Below, piece by piece: positions 34,561-46,875 of a stretch of DNA of 64,000 nucleotides. Each line of letters begins with the position of its first letter. Within the stretch, counting starts at the first letter, position 1. The position numbers and the translations under genes are program-made. The DNA is taken from NCBI GenBank assembly GCA_021234155.1, contig JAJEKV010000251.1:470810-534809 (forward strand). The letters are read 5' to 3'. The notes beneath the pieces were generated by a model, which saw only the letters and a list, made by a program, of their open reading frames with translations, made no database searches and was not told the DNA's origin. This DNA comes from Isoetes taiwanensis (taxonomy: Eukaryota; Streptophyta; Lycopodiopsida; Isoetales; Isoetaceae).

Positions 34561-35755
34561 TTTTTTTTTTTTTTTTTTTGAAGGACTTGAGCCTTTATTA
34601 TCCAGAGAAAGTTACAGAGCACAATGGGGTCTAATAACGCAGTGGAGAGAATATCCACCAGAGCAAAACCACCCAACTCAAATACAACATCTAAACAATA
34701 TGAAGAGCAAGCAAAAACTCATAAGTAAGTATGAATCTGAAGATAGTGCTCCCAAATACGGCTCTTCACCTCAATAGCAATTGATAAGCACCTGAATGCT
34801 TTGACAATTCGTTGTTGGGCATCAAGAAGGACCTGTACATCTGAACAAGCAAGACCTTTAATTATGAGAAGATTCCTTCTTTTCCAAATGGACCAGATGA
34901 TCCATGCAGAATCCAAATGAAACGCCCTTTTTGCCAAATTATCCCAACTACTTGGATAAACTGCTAATAACACCTGCTGGCTATTCAAATTGCAATGAAA
35001 GAGGCCTTGAAGCCACAACCAAGCATGTCTGACATGTCTACATAGGAAGAAGCAATCCTCAATTGTCTCGTCCCTCTGTGCACATAAGGGACAAAGTGCA
35101 GACACCTCTGGACGAAATCTGTGCACCAGAATATTAACGCGCAGACAACGATGAGTGACTTGCCACCATAAAATAGATACTTTGGGATGGAGTAGTTTAT
35201 CCCATACCCATTTCCATACTGCTTTATGCCGATCCCTGGGAATGACCAAAGGCCACTTGGACGAAGGAGGCAAGACGTCGGCATCAGGCAAGACCTTGCA
35301 CATGGAATTCACCAACTTATCTGCTTTGACATGCTCATGAACTACCCACGGCTGGGGGTCATCCACTTGTGCTACTGGAGGAAGAATTGAAGACACCTTC
35401 TGCCAAATAGCTCGATCCCACCTTAAAAGGAGGAACTTAGCTCTAAACCCCTCCCATGTCAGCAACTGCCTTGATTATTATACCAATCAGATATCATATG
35501 CACACCTGCTGCTCTCCATCGACGCTGCGTCAATGGGTGGACTGATGCAACCAGAGGACCACCATCCAATGGAATCCACTAACAACTTGCAGTCATGCTA
35601 GTGTGCGCAAGATGGTGAAAATGAAACAGAGATTGTACAGTCTCCCATGCAACTAGCAATCCTCTAAGAAATGGAGATGCATTAGGGTATGCCGTCAGTG
35701 GATAGAACAGAGCCCAGGGGAAAAGTGGCCTAAGAGAACACATTTGCAAAAGACC
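34561..35755 (-). mobile_element. LINE 3, 5'-truncated 3' end on minus strand
   Basis: A T-run at 34561-34579 is the poly(A) tail of a minus-strand LINE with an AATAAA just before it. The 248-codon frame 34719-35465 is the ORF2 C-terminus. It holds the zf-RVT finger (VSILWWQVTHRCLRVNILV, CPLCAQRDETIEDCFFLC) and HLDSAWIIWSIWKRRNLL. Farther upstream, FPWALFYPL and NASPFLRGLLVAWETVQ continue the RT connection domain to about 35750, with stops. It is a different subfamily from LINEs 1 and 2. Confidence 0.88.
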
Positions 35756-35760
35756 CAAAG

Positions 35761-36127
35761 ACTACTCAAAAGCATAGTTAAGAAGCATGTGTCAAAAACC
35801 ATATCACACATGCAAAATCAAACATGGTTTTTATACGAACATAGAAAAACTCGGGAGCATGAAAACTATGTAAAAAAGAATATATGATTAATGACAAGTA
35901 GCATGTAAAATCATCTTAAATTATAATATTGACAATGCACACCTAAAAACCGCCCTTTAAACTAGTAATAGCTTTAAAAAACTAGTGAAAGATATAAAAT
36001 TAGTATAAGAACTATGATCAAACTAGCAGTGACTTTATAAAACCATGGTTGACATACGGTTTTCGTTGAGATTATAAGCGACCTGTACAAAAAACCATTC
36101 TTATACTAGTTTTCATCGTGATTTTGA
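35761..36127. other. Spacer with AAACTAGT-type short repeats
   Basis: AT-rich. Several AAAACTAGT or ACTAGTTTT-like words recur between 35950 and 36120, possibly remnants of transposon subterminal repeats. No gene. Confidence 0.4.
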
Positions 36128-36602
36128 ATGCAAGTTAATTTTTGGGGGCCTTGTGGATCACAATCCATATCCCCAATTCAAATGCAAACTCACCTGGTGC
36201 ACCCGATTCGTGAGGAGATCAATGCCGAACAGGGAAACCAATTAAACAAAATCAAACGGAGAGGCAGTCACGAGTTCAGAGGTACTCCTATTCTTAAACA
36301 TGCTTTTGTTCCTAATCTAACAATTGCTTACGATGTTCTACACAGATGCACAGAGGAGACTTAACAATGTTGGAAGCATGGATCGAGCTATGGGAGTAGC
36401 AGCGGACAAGGGGGATGAGGAATCCCAATTATCTAAAGCAGAACTAGAGAGTATTCTCATTCAACTTAAACAGGAAGTTGTGCATGCAAAAGCAATCAAC
36501 AAAGTGCTGAGGTTTGGAGATTCAATAGCCTCAAACCATACTTTACCAATCTCTATCATAAATGGCAACAGAAGCGAGAAGCACATGTCTTGCTTCTGTT
36601 AG
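36128..36602 (+). other. Unrecognised short ORFs, possible exons
   Basis: Two overlapping frames (36128-36364 and 36324-36602). The second holds a helical acidic/basic segment (KAELESILIQLKQEVVHAKA) and is preceded near 36345 by CTACACAG, a possible acceptor. No family is recognised. It may be chance or a short coiled-coil remnant. Confidence 0.25.
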
Positions 36603-36955
36603 ACTTCACCAACTTCCAAACAGCTGTCCTGGACACTCTTCTCACAATTTTTGGGAACAGGACCATTGCTGATCTCACACTGCAGGACCTTCTGGATGAA
36701 TCTTGAGTCTTGAATCTTGAATCTTGAGACCTTCTGCTTACAGTGTTTTTTACAACTTACACTAAGTATAACAGTCTTGGAACTATATAAACAATATATT
36801 AATGTTTGTGTTTTAATCTGGTTCACATTCTGATTACATTCAGTTTGCAAGTCCATGCCTTAGTGCATAGAAAAGTTACTTCAACAACAGGTTAGCATTA
36901 GACACAGAGATTCTACAATCTCGACAAATTTCCAAAGAACATTTCATGCCAATAG

Positions 36956-39920
36956 TTAGTCAGGTTCATATGCATAAGATGTACCTTTAATCTTATGTTT
37001 GACCGGCTCAATGGAAATCTCACCCCATTCTTGACTTCGGGATGGACAAGAACTTTCTTTTCTTGAATAAGCTTTGTACTTTTGATGGCAACTAGGAATC
37101 AATTCAAAGTAGTTACCAGCTATAACTTCATTACCACAATAAAATTCATTTCCATAGTCATCCTTGGTGTCTTCTTCGAGGGCATGTTTCACTTCTGTGC
37201 ACTAGATGAGATAATAAGGGACCCTTTCATAATTGTCTGGGGATGTGAATGATGCAAAATAATCTCCAACCTGCACTGTCTCATCCACATTGTCCACGTC
37301 ATTTGCCCACAAGTCCTCCGCCTGCACTCCATCTTCTTCAACATTGTCCCGTTTTGTAGGCTCTAGTTTTCTCAACTCCCACCGCCACAATGATCAGCAT
37401 TCTCACAAGCAAAAGCCAATTAAAATTGATGCATGCCTTACAAAAATATGAAAGAGATCTACACATTAACTTTGTTGGATCATTTGGATCTATGGATGAT
37501 ACGCAATGAAGAGATTGAGCACATCAAATCTTTGGGAACGGTCAATGTCAGACACCTTCCAAAATACCCTTTCCACATCAGAAATTTTCTCTTCAAGAAC
37601 CTCACATGCGGTTTCTGCATTTTTATCACTTTCCCATCCTTTTTTTTCTTTGTTCGCCTCGAGCCATAGTTTGGCTATGGCTCCTTCTCCGATCATGTGT
37701 GCCCTTCCCATGTCCCGAGCCAAAGAAATTCCGGTGCATTCTGATCTTATGCTCTTGATGATACCTAGTTACATGATAGAAAGCTCTTCTCGACTTGAAT
37801 TGGGCTGCACACCCGTCAGACCAAACTAAGTGGTATTTCATATGGCCAGCACCATTTTCTTTTAGCCAATTGAGGTGCATCTTGAATGCTTTTTGTACAA
37901 AGTGAGTATCATGTATTTTGTCATCTGAAATAAAGAAGTGCACACATTTTCTTATTGTACCCTGTACCTTGAACATCGTGATGTGGACCAATATGCTGAT
38001 TTGTTCATTGTACCAATGTTGTGCTTGAATCTCGTTGAATGGCTTCAAAGTATAATTCTCCGAGAAATCAACAACTGATAATAAGGTATCATCACGAAGA
38101 CTCTTCATGGATTCCTTGAATTGTTTGCTCTGTCAATGTGCCACAAAGTTATGATATACAAACTTCGACATATTATGATCAAACATGTTATCCAACATAT
38201 TACTGGAGCTGCCTTTCTTGTCAATTAGCTTTAGTCTTCGTGAAGTTCCTTTCTTCGAGGGCTCATTAACGTAACCATAGACTTGCCAATCAAGCGTTTG
38301 ATCAATGCGCCCGCAGTGTATTCTCTTGGACACAACTCAATTAATTGTTTCCCACAATTTCCACAATCTGATTTGATACATTGTAGCTTATGCCACTCGT
38401 TGCCTGCTGCTCTGTCACATACCGTAGCCCTCCAAAATGTGCTAACACTATCAAATGTCTTGTTCTTGGTTTGACATATTCCAAGATGAGCTTGGAGAAA
38501 GACACACCACAATTGTAACGAACAATTTTTATGGAGTCTTGATCTCATCAAATTAAATGCACGCTTGTACTGATTTGATTGCTCATGTTTCACATAACAA
38601 CATGTGTTTCTTTCCTTTAGCTTTCTAATGCAAGAAGGTTTTAAGTATTCAAATTGCCTAAGCCCAATGCGAACCTCTCGATCTCGATCCACAAAATGCA
38701 GGAATAATTCAGCACAGTAAAATTACGTTGAAATAAAAATTAATCATCTCATTACATTACATTACATACAAATCTTTTACATATTCAAGACCCTAAACTC
38801 CCACACATACATGTACATTCTGACATAAATTTTATTTCATTTACTATGAAGTCACATAATTTTTTGACAATTAATACATCTCCACACTAATTTCTTCTTA
38901 GTTACTGCCTACATCTACAATACATCCAGAATATACATGTAAACAAATATACATCCAGAATATACATGTAAACAAATATACCGTGTTGCCATGAAATAAT
39001 TTGACATTTCCATGTAGAACAACTAGTGCAGACTGCATCTACATTACATTCAAAAAGTAAAGAAATAAGTTACAAACTTTACATCAGTGTTACAAAATAA
39101 AAAACATCTTTATTCTGCCAAAAAGTAAAGAAATCTACAAACTTTACATCAGTGTTACAAAATAAAAAAAAAAACTTTATTCTGAAAAACAAGATGCAAT
39201 TACAGCTAAATTACAGTCGTACCTGTGTAATGTCAATATATTGAATTGGTTGTGTCCTCTTCTTCATGACATCTCTAATTTTTGGTGAAACCTTTGAGTT
39301 ATCTAACCAAAACTGAGCAACCATATCCTTCATAGCCTGATCTATCTTATTTGTTCTTGGATTTCAACCTGCTAATGCCCACAAATTTGTTCCACCTAGT
39401 GACATTCTTTTCCTTCTCTCCACTGCTAGTTTCATATTTCTAGGATGTATTTTCAGCAACTTAGCTGTTAGTGAAGTCTTCTGTAATTCTCCTTGCTCTC
39501 CAACCACCATAGATAGTACAGAATGCTTTGCAGCAAGTCTGTCATTGCTATTTGCATTTTTGACGTCTTGGAGGCCATCCGTTAAATTCTTTACCAGATC
39601 TGTTTTCACGATAGCCTCTTGAGGCCTTCTAATGACTGACTCAAATAGGAATTGCAATCTTTTGTCCTGAATAATCTTCTTGCAAATATACTTTGCTGTT
39701 TTGGAGTCAAATTAGATACCTCATTCATTATGAGATTTACAGCAGCATTCACCTTTCTTCTAATTGGCTTTGTCACGTATCCACCCCTACAAACCCTCTG
39801 TTTCGATTTTCTTTGCCTGCTTGTAACAGTGCTTTCCGAAACTTCATCAATAGGAGGATTGAAATCTGAACCCGATGCTGACCTCGAAGTGCTTGCATGA
39901 GAGTCCAATCCTTCTTCCAT
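36956..39920 (-). pseudogene. DDE-type transposase gene (DFSEN/SDG/HGKG family), decayed
   Basis: Minus-strand pieces in order. Residues from 39920 give a Ser-rich start and a basic helix. 39657-39364 continues through KIHPRNMKLAVERRKRMS and, past a stop, NPRTNKIDQAMKDMVAQFW. 38692-38231 gives HFVDRDREVRIGLRQFEYLK, a Cys-containing segment (NTCCYVKHE) and CIKSDCGNCGK. 38108-37626 has VVDFSENY, ISDDKIHDTHFVQ, LVWSDGCAAQFKS and FFGSGHGKG. A frameshift then leads to GEGAIAKLWLEA (37723-37490). The last pieces are VQVGDYFASFTSPDNYERVP (37390-37202) and 37192-36956. DFSEN and SDG supply acidic residues of an RNase H-like core, and HGKG..D..G..K is a family signature. At least three frameshifts and two stops make it inactive. 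Terminal repeats were not found. Confidence 0.72.
38926..39190. repeat. Two tandem duplications in the non-coding gap of the transposase
   Basis: A 27-bp unit ATACATCCAGAATATACATG-TAAACAA is duplicated at about 38928-38982. A ~68-bp unit GTAAAGAAAT...TTACAAAATAAAAAA is duplicated at about 39057-39185. The gap (about 38705-39220) separates coding pieces and begins with a donor-like CAG|GTACG at 39221, so it may be an intron. Confidence 0.7.
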
Positions 39921-40131
39921 AGAATCAGATTATTAACCAGATTTGTATTACTGCTTGAAGGGATTTGTATTACTGCTTGAAGGAAAGGGATTTCAATTTC
40001 TTCAAGATACATTTGTTTCTTGAAATGCATTCGATTTAGGAGCAGCTATAATCGATTCGGGCCAAGTTTTCGTTGAGGTAGAATCCGGAGCCATGTTTGA
40101 TCGATTGAGGAAAGTTCAAAATGTGCGCCAA

Positions 40132-41900
40132 GTTTTTTTTTTTTCGCAGGCAAGATATTTATTAATAGAGAAGCTAGTACAAGATTTCGGGAGGATTTGG
40201 TATAATTATGGAGAATATTGTACGTCAACCGCCTTTATTAATGATAGGCAACTCCATGTAAAATTCAAAATGTACATTACAAACACTTTAACCCAGTTCA
40301 AATTTTTACATCAATATACAAAAAAATTCAATCACCCTTTCATGCTTCTACCCGCGCCCCATCCTGAGAACAAGCGAAATACTGCGGATTGTGATCTGAA
40401 ATAGAGCCGTCAAGCATGTTTTGGCGAGAAAAATTATGCAAATATGTAGCTGCCAATGCATTATAATAGCCCCTGTCATGACGTGCATATGCTCTACCAG
40501 CCCCAAGCCAGCCATTGCACCAAGTGAAGGTTCCATCGCCATCCACCTCTACCAAGCCACAATCATGTATCAAGCGCTGCCATTGTTCACGTTCAAAGCC
40601 TTGGATGACTTCTGATCCTCTGCCACACCGATCAACTTCCAACTCCACCATATTGAAGTCACCCACCAGCAACCATGCAACATGAGCCCCCAATCGAACT
40701 AGTTTGGATCTCAAAGCAGCCCAGAATGCACCTCTCTGATGAGGTCTATTGTGTGCATACACATTCACTAGTCCCCACTCTTGTCCCTTATCAAACCACT
40801 TGATAATGATCCAGCGACCAAATCTGTCAGCATGACTGAATGTGACTGCTATATCATGTCTCCATGCTGTAAGGACCCCGGCTTTTGCCGAGTCTGCTGC
40901 AGCCAGCAAGACGTTATATTTCCTACCGATCACAGAAGCTACCTTTTGCACATCCTCTTTTTTGCACTTGTGCTCTTGTAGACAATAGAAATCTGAATTC
41001 ATTCTAGCAAGAGCCATGGAAAGCAGGGAAAATTTTAAGGGACCTATAATTTTGTATAATGAATTGGCCATTCCTTGTAAAATATGCCCCCAAAAGTGTA
41101 GCATGAACTGGCCATTTTTCCTTTTTTTTTCTAATGTGGATGCAACCCAATTGGCGATTTCCGAACCAAATATCTAATAACGTGTAGTTCAAATAGCTAG
41201 TTCCCCAAATATAAAGAAGTCGCTATCTTATATAAACGTGTTTAAGTTACATGTTGTATGAATTTGAATTCATACCCTATGTATTTCAATAATGCACAGA
41301 TTGCTGGTAGGGAGAATCGAAAATCGGATGCTAAAGTCCTTGTAAAGAGGATTGAAAAGTGCCTCAACATTTGATTTTTCAAAAGAACGGGATTATTCTT
41401 AGTTGGTAGATACATTTAGGAATAAAATTTCTAATAATGGTGGCCCCCCATAAGTGATGAATTTATGAGGGGGCCCCTTAATGAATTAAGATTTGACGAA
41501 CTTAAGGCGTCAGGATTTGGCCACGTGGCCTAAATGGCCATTCCATAAAAAGCATATCTAGTTCTCATTTGGGACTGAATTGGCCCCAAAGTCGATACCA
41601 CTCCAATTAGCAAATATCTAATTGGCCATTCTCATGTCATAATAGGCAATAAAGTGCCACGAAATGGCAAACCTGCAGTAGTTCGTAGGTAAGGCACCCT
41701 ACTCAAGCCGGCCGTCGCATTTTGCCTGAACCTGTAATTTGTGGCCAAATGGCCCGCCGGGGCCACTAAAATTTTCGCTGATGGAAAGTCTGCTCCTTTT
41801 AGTTGGGGAGGAAGCAACACCCCGAACATTCCAAGAAACCAGCTTCATAATGCAGGGGAGTCTGGTGGACGGTGTTCCAAATCCATGGAGTGATAGATTT
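40132..41900 (-). mobile_element. LINE 4: endonuclease-only LINE derivative on minus strand
   Basis: A T-run at 40132-40143 preceded on the minus strand by AATAAATATC is a poly(A) tail. Coding starts near 41849 with MKLVSWNVRGVASSPTKRS and, after the hAT-type insertion, continues from about 41023 to 40340: FYCLQEHKCKKE, LVGDFNMVE, TWCNGWLGAGRAYARHD and SDHNPQ, all APE endonuclease motifs. Directly after the endonuclease a stop and a short 3' UTR follow. The reverse transcriptase is absent. The copy could be an internal deletion or a prematurely polyadenylated transcript. A target duplication was not identified. Confidence 0.8.
41024..41780. mobile_element. Non-autonomous hAT-type element (757 bp)
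   Basis: A perfect 8-bp target duplication ATGGAAAG (41016-41023 and 41781-41788) flanks terminal inverted repeats CAG(G/C)GAAAATTTTA. Eight-bp TSDs and CAGNG ends are hAT hallmarks. Removing it rejoins the LINE 4 endonuclease frame, which confirms the insertion. No transposase is encoded. Confidence 0.92.
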
Positions 41901-42114
41901 TGAGTCAATAATATGATTATCACCAATGTATGAATGCAATGTCTAGCAAGATTTTTGCAATTCACAAAATACTTGAGTACATATAGTGCATATGATGATC
42001 TAGTAGAGAGCCACAATATGGTCCCTAATCTCCACTAGGTAGTACAAGTATAAAAAATCACAATGGTCCATAGACCATAGACCCTTAAATATTTAAACCT
42101 TTAACAATGAAGTA

Positions 42115-42723
42115 TGATTACTGTTTCTCGAGCATTGACTCGATTACTGTAGCTCTGTTGACTGAGCATTTCCTCCTATCTGAGCCGGATCGATCACCAC
42201 ATTTCACCGTCTACCACTGTTCTCATTGAGTATTCCCTTTGTAGTCATGATTCCAGCGGTTAAGGAGACGATCTACTTTCCTATCTGAGCTTTCTTCTAC
42301 GTTTTCATATATCCCACAGGACAAGCTTTGAAAATAAGCTGTTGTCGAAATATCCCACAGGAACATCATTAGGATAAAGCTCTCGAACCATTGGAACTTA
42401 TTTTTCCAATTTAAATGCTGCAACCTTAGTCATACATTAGGTTTCCCTTATACAACAAGTATTTCCCATTGAGCATTGAACTAGCAGACTATACTCAAAG
42501 TGTGCACCTCTGATAAACACATAATGCACAAGATTGTCAGGCCTACTGCCACTGCTTCTCATAGGCTAACACATCAGCTCAAGTCTTGGTGCAACATATC
42601 TTACAACCTTCTGCAACTTGTGTGTCAACTAAGAACATAATCTGCTCACTTACTCCCTAGATGCATTCATCGCCATCGCTTCTCATGAGGTGCATCATGA
42701 CTTATAAAGCTGAAATCTCATCA
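42115..42723 (-). repeat. Putative 3' LTR of copia element 2
   Basis: On the minus strand, a polypurine tract AAGGAGGAG is followed by TGATGAGATTTC at 42723, and the LTR may end TAATCA at 42115 (609 bp, TGAT...ATCA ends). No second LTR is present in the window, so the ends are inferred. Confidence 0.55.
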
Positions 42724-43987
42724 CTCCTCCTTCAGCTTATAAGTCTGTATATTAGACACATTTAATTTACCTTTAAAGCACACATATTTATTTTCTGACA
42801 GTGCCTTAGTAAAAATGTCTGCCACCTGCTTATTTGTTTCAACATACTTCATACAAATTATCTTCTTATCAGCTAGATCCCGTATGAAATGCATGCTCAA
42901 TTCAATATGTTTGGTCCCGCTATGATGCAATGTGATTCTTCACAATTGCTATGCAGCCTTTGACTATCTCATCCATATGTCAAGAGGGCTCCATTTGTTC
43001 ACAATACAATTCATTTAATAATCTTCTTAGCCACACTACCTCTTTTGGCAACTAATGCCGCAGACATTCTCGCTTCAAATTGAACTCATGGCTACTGCAG
43101 TTTTGTCTTTTTACATCTCCAAGAAATCACTCCTCCTCCAAGAAATATTGCATATCCCGATGTGGATCTTCTTGTATGTGTCTCCTCCTCAACTGCATCA
43201 CTATAGCATTTCATGATTAGATTTTCCGAATTAAAATAAATACCATGTCCTTGAGTGCCTTTGAGATATTTCAAGACTTGTTTGGCATCCTCCCAATGTT
43301 CTCTCTGTTTGCATTGTGATTTCTCCCCGCCAAGATATTGATCGCATAAGCTATGTCGGTCAGTATTATTTGCCAAGTATAGTAAACATCCAATTAATGC
43401 CCCGTAGGGGATGGTTTCCATTTGCGGTGTCTTCTTCAGGTTGGATCTTGTACATAGGTTAACCTGCGGTCCCGAGTCATTGGGATTTTTGTCGGCTTTG
43501 TTTCCGACAGTGATTGAATCTATTGAGCATATTTTGTACATGCTTCTCTTTGACGTTTTTAACCATTTTGCTCTCTGTTTCTCACCACCTCTATACCTAG
43601 GAATTTTTTTAGTTCACCTAGGTCTGCCATTTGAAACCGTGACTTCAGAATATTCTTACATAAATTTAGGATTTTGATTGAGTTGGCCACCATAATGCAA
43701 TCATCCACATATAATGCAATTATGCAATATTCTTTTCCTTGCTTAAATCTATACAAATTGCCATCATTCTGCAACTTCTCAAATTCCTGTTCTTGCAAGA
43801 ATTGGTTCATACATAGGTACCATTCTCTTGGTGATTGCTTTAACCCATATACTGCCCTATTCAATTTCCATATCATGTTTTTAGGTGCTTGCCTCATAAA
43901 TGCCTCCTCCTCAAGTGTTGCATTTAAAAAAGCTGTTTTGACATCCATATGATGCAATTCTAAATTCAGAGCATTTGCCATGGCCAA
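42721..43987 (-). pseudogene. Copia element 2 reverse transcriptase-RNase H
   Basis: 43987-43559 carries HHMDVKTAFLNATLEEEAFM, VYGLKQSPREWY, the catalytic YVDD (43700-43711) and MADLGELKKFLGIEV. After a frameshift, 43541-43092 gives VNLCTRSNLKK, IPYGALIGCLLYLANNTD and RNase H CYSDAVEEETHTRRSTSGYA. 42930-42721 is the end, KHIELSMHFIRDL to VADIFTKALS. The D-W pair of the RNase H start reads DAVE, a likely change. Frameshifts make it inactive. Confidence 0.9.
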
Positions 43988-44215
43988 TAAAATTCTGATG
44001 CTTGTGAGTTTTACTATGGGTGAGTAGGTTTCATCATAATCTCTGCCTTTTTTCTGAGTGAACCCTTGAGCTACTAATTACTCTTAATTTTGTAAAGCCA
44101 TTTACTCCCTATGATATTCTGCTTTATCAGATTTTACTAATTCATATGTTTTGGTGTCTTCAAATGATTTAAGCTCATCTCTCATAGCTGCCATCCATTT
44201 TTCTTTGTCTGTAAT

Positions 44216-44238
44216 CTATCTATCTATCTATCTATCTC
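44216..44238. repeat. (TATC)n microsatellite inside copia element 2
   Basis: Five to six TATC units at the end of the acidic linker between integrase and RT. Confidence 0.85.
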
Positions 44239-45352
44239 CAAGACCTCTTCAAACGTTTGTGGTATAATTTCATCTTCTAGGATTGCCATTATTTGTTCAT
44301 GCTCTACTGCTTCAATACATCTGCTTTTGCCTTGCTCATTTCTGCCATAAGGTTTATCTTCTAACTTTGCTTCTTCAACCAATTTTTCTGCTTGTGTTTT
44401 CCTTTTCCTTCTAATCTTGATTGGTTCATGCATTTCTTGTCTTGGTTCTTGTACTATCTCAGGGACTTGGTGTTCAATTTCTGCTGCAGGCACTTGACTC
44501 TCTTCTTCTATTGCTTTTTCCAGAGTGTTCTGCTCATTTTCTTCACTATGAACAGCCTGTTCAATCTCATCTGAATCATCTGTCTCATCAGTTTCAAATT
44601 TAGCCATTTGCTCAGTAATTTTAGGTACTAATTTTATCTCTTTTCTGTACCTGTGTTTGTATAATATACCCTCATTGAATAGAACATCTCGACTGACAAT
44701 AATGGCCTTTGTTTATGGATATATACTCTATAACCTTTAGCTTCATTGTCATAGCCCACCAAAAATCCAGTCTCAGCTCTATTATCTAATTTCTTCCTTA
44801 ATTCTGAAGGAACATGAGTGTATACCAAACAGCCATAAACTTTATATTTCATGTAATCTATTTTTCCTTTAGGATTCCATACAATATTTGGTATATTTCC
44901 ATGAAGAGTGGAGGAAGGAAGAGTGTTCTGAATTTCTATGGCAGTTTGTAAAGCTTCCACCCAAAGACTATTTGGTAAGCCACTTTCCTTCAACATAGAC
45001 CTGATTGCATCCATAATTGTTCTGTTTTTCCTTTCTGACACCCCATTTTGTTGAGGAGTGTATCTGCATGTTAATTGTCTTTTAATGCCATGTGCAATAC
45101 AGTATGTTTTAAATTTCATTGACAAGTACTCTCCACCACGGTCTGAGGTCTAATGCATTTTAGCTTGTGGCCTGTTTCCCTTTCCATTTCTGCCACATAT
45201 TGCTTGAATGCATTTAGAGCTTGTGATTTCTTTTCCAAGCAGTATGCTTTACATTTTTGGCTGTAGTCATCAGTGAAGGTTATGAAATACCTTTTGTTAC
45301 CTCTACCTCTCACATTTAATGGGCCACACAAGTCTGAGTGCACTAATTCCAA
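44224..45352 (-). pseudogene. Copia element 2 integrase and linker
   Basis: 45352-45116 has ELVHSDLCGPL and FITFTDDYSQKC with the first catalytic Asp. A one-base shift disrupts the SDRGGEY block (second Asp). 45125-44634 has TPQQNGVSERKNRTI with the third catalytic residue, SLWVEALQTA and the post-integrase GCLVYTHVPSELRKK. 44607-44224 is a Glu-rich linker before the RT. Order and motifs are standard Ty1/copia. Confidence 0.9.
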
Positions 45353-45573
45353 TGTTTGCTGTGTTTTAGATTGTCTTTTGGCAAATGGCAGCCTATGGAA
45401 TTTTCCAAGAGCACATCCTTCACAAATATGGTTAACTTTGCTGTCACAATAATCAATGAGACCTTGTTTGTGCAGACTTTCTAATTTCTTGTAATCTGTG
45501 TGCGCTAATCTATTATGCCATAATTTTGCACCAACTTCAGATATTGCATTTACACCACAATGTACGAGATTGC

Positions 45574-46870
45574 TTAACTCAAACAGGTTGCCAACTCTTT
45601 AGCATAAAACTTTAATTCATCTTTGAGAAAAACATTACATTGTTCAGCCTCAAATGTCACCCTATATCCCAAATCACATAACTGGCTCACTGAGATTAAG
45701 TTTTTGATTATTGCTGGAACACACAACACATCTTCAATATCTACAATATTTCCATTTAAGTCTTTTAATTGCAAAAGCCCACTTCCTTGAATATCTTGCA
45801 AAGCTCCATTGCCAACTTGAATCTTTCTTGATTTTGCAGTGGAGAATTTCTTCAAGATTTCAGCATCCTTGACTACTGATCTTTCAGCTCCAGAATCAAC
45901 TATCAAATGATCAGCATTATTAGCACATGCATTTTCATTGATAACTGCAAAATCACTTAATACCTCATCTTCATCTTGTGTTTCAGTCTTAGCTTTAGCT
46001 TCTAGTTCTTCTTGAGCAATGTATGTTTTCTTATAGCCTCCACCCCCTACCTCTGCCTGCTCTTCCTCTGCTGGACTCACCTCTTCCTCTAGAAGATTTA
46101 CCATAATTTTTGGGCGTGGGGCACTTGGAGGCTGCATGCCCTCTTCCCCCACAGTTGTAGCAATTAAATTCTTTCTTTAATTTAGGGCATTCACTTTTAT
46201 AATGTCCTGCCTCATGACAGTGGTAGCAAATTATTTTACCTTTCCTTTTCATTACTAATATTCTGCTTGAATTTCTAATGAATAATGCCAATGTTTCATT
46301 CTCCCCTATAGCTCTTGAAATTTGCAACACCTGACTTCTCTCAGATATCACCGCCCCTGCTCCTTCTAGGTCAGCAATCAAGTTATCAGACTTGTTGAAA
46401 AACTCGGATACATCTTCATCCTCTCTAAGCTTTAGATTCCTTAATTCATTTTCCAATAAATCTATTTGAGAGGATGTTTTCTCCTCATAGTGCTTAAGTA
46501 AAAATTTCCACATCTCCCTAGGGCTGAGAGATCTTAACTTCAAGCGTATAGCAGGACTTACCTTACAAGTTATGATTCCTTGTGCCTCCTTGACTTTGGC
46601 CTGCAATGATTTTCCTCCTCCTGCACTGGTACCTCCTCTAGAACGTCCAGCACTAGTACCTGAGCCTGCACCTGTAGCTTCTGAGCATGTACCAGCAGCT
46701 CCTGTGCTTCCCCCTGCAGATTGACCACCTGCAGCTCCAGTTAGTGAACCTGTAGAAGCTGTTCTAGTTAGCACATCTACTGCCACCGAGCTATTAGGAT
46801 CAACCACCTCCCAGAGCTCCTCCACATCCAGAACATGCATTATGGCATCCTTCCATATTTGAAATCATGG
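45574..46870 (-). pseudogene. Copia element 2 gag and protease
   Basis: Homology starts at FQIWKDAIM near 46868, about ten bases from the CACTA terminus, so the first part of Gag is cut off. Gag (46840-46031) has a Gly/Ser/Ala-rich insertion, a capsid-like helical region and two CCHC knuckles (CYHCHEAGHYKSEC and CYNCGGRGHAASKC), then an RGRG tail. The protease frame (46152-45574) overlaps gag in another register and contains LIVDSGAERSVV with its active-site Asp. Two knuckles and a Gly-rich insert are less common in plant copia Gag. Confidence 0.88.
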
Positions 46871-46875
46871 ACCAC

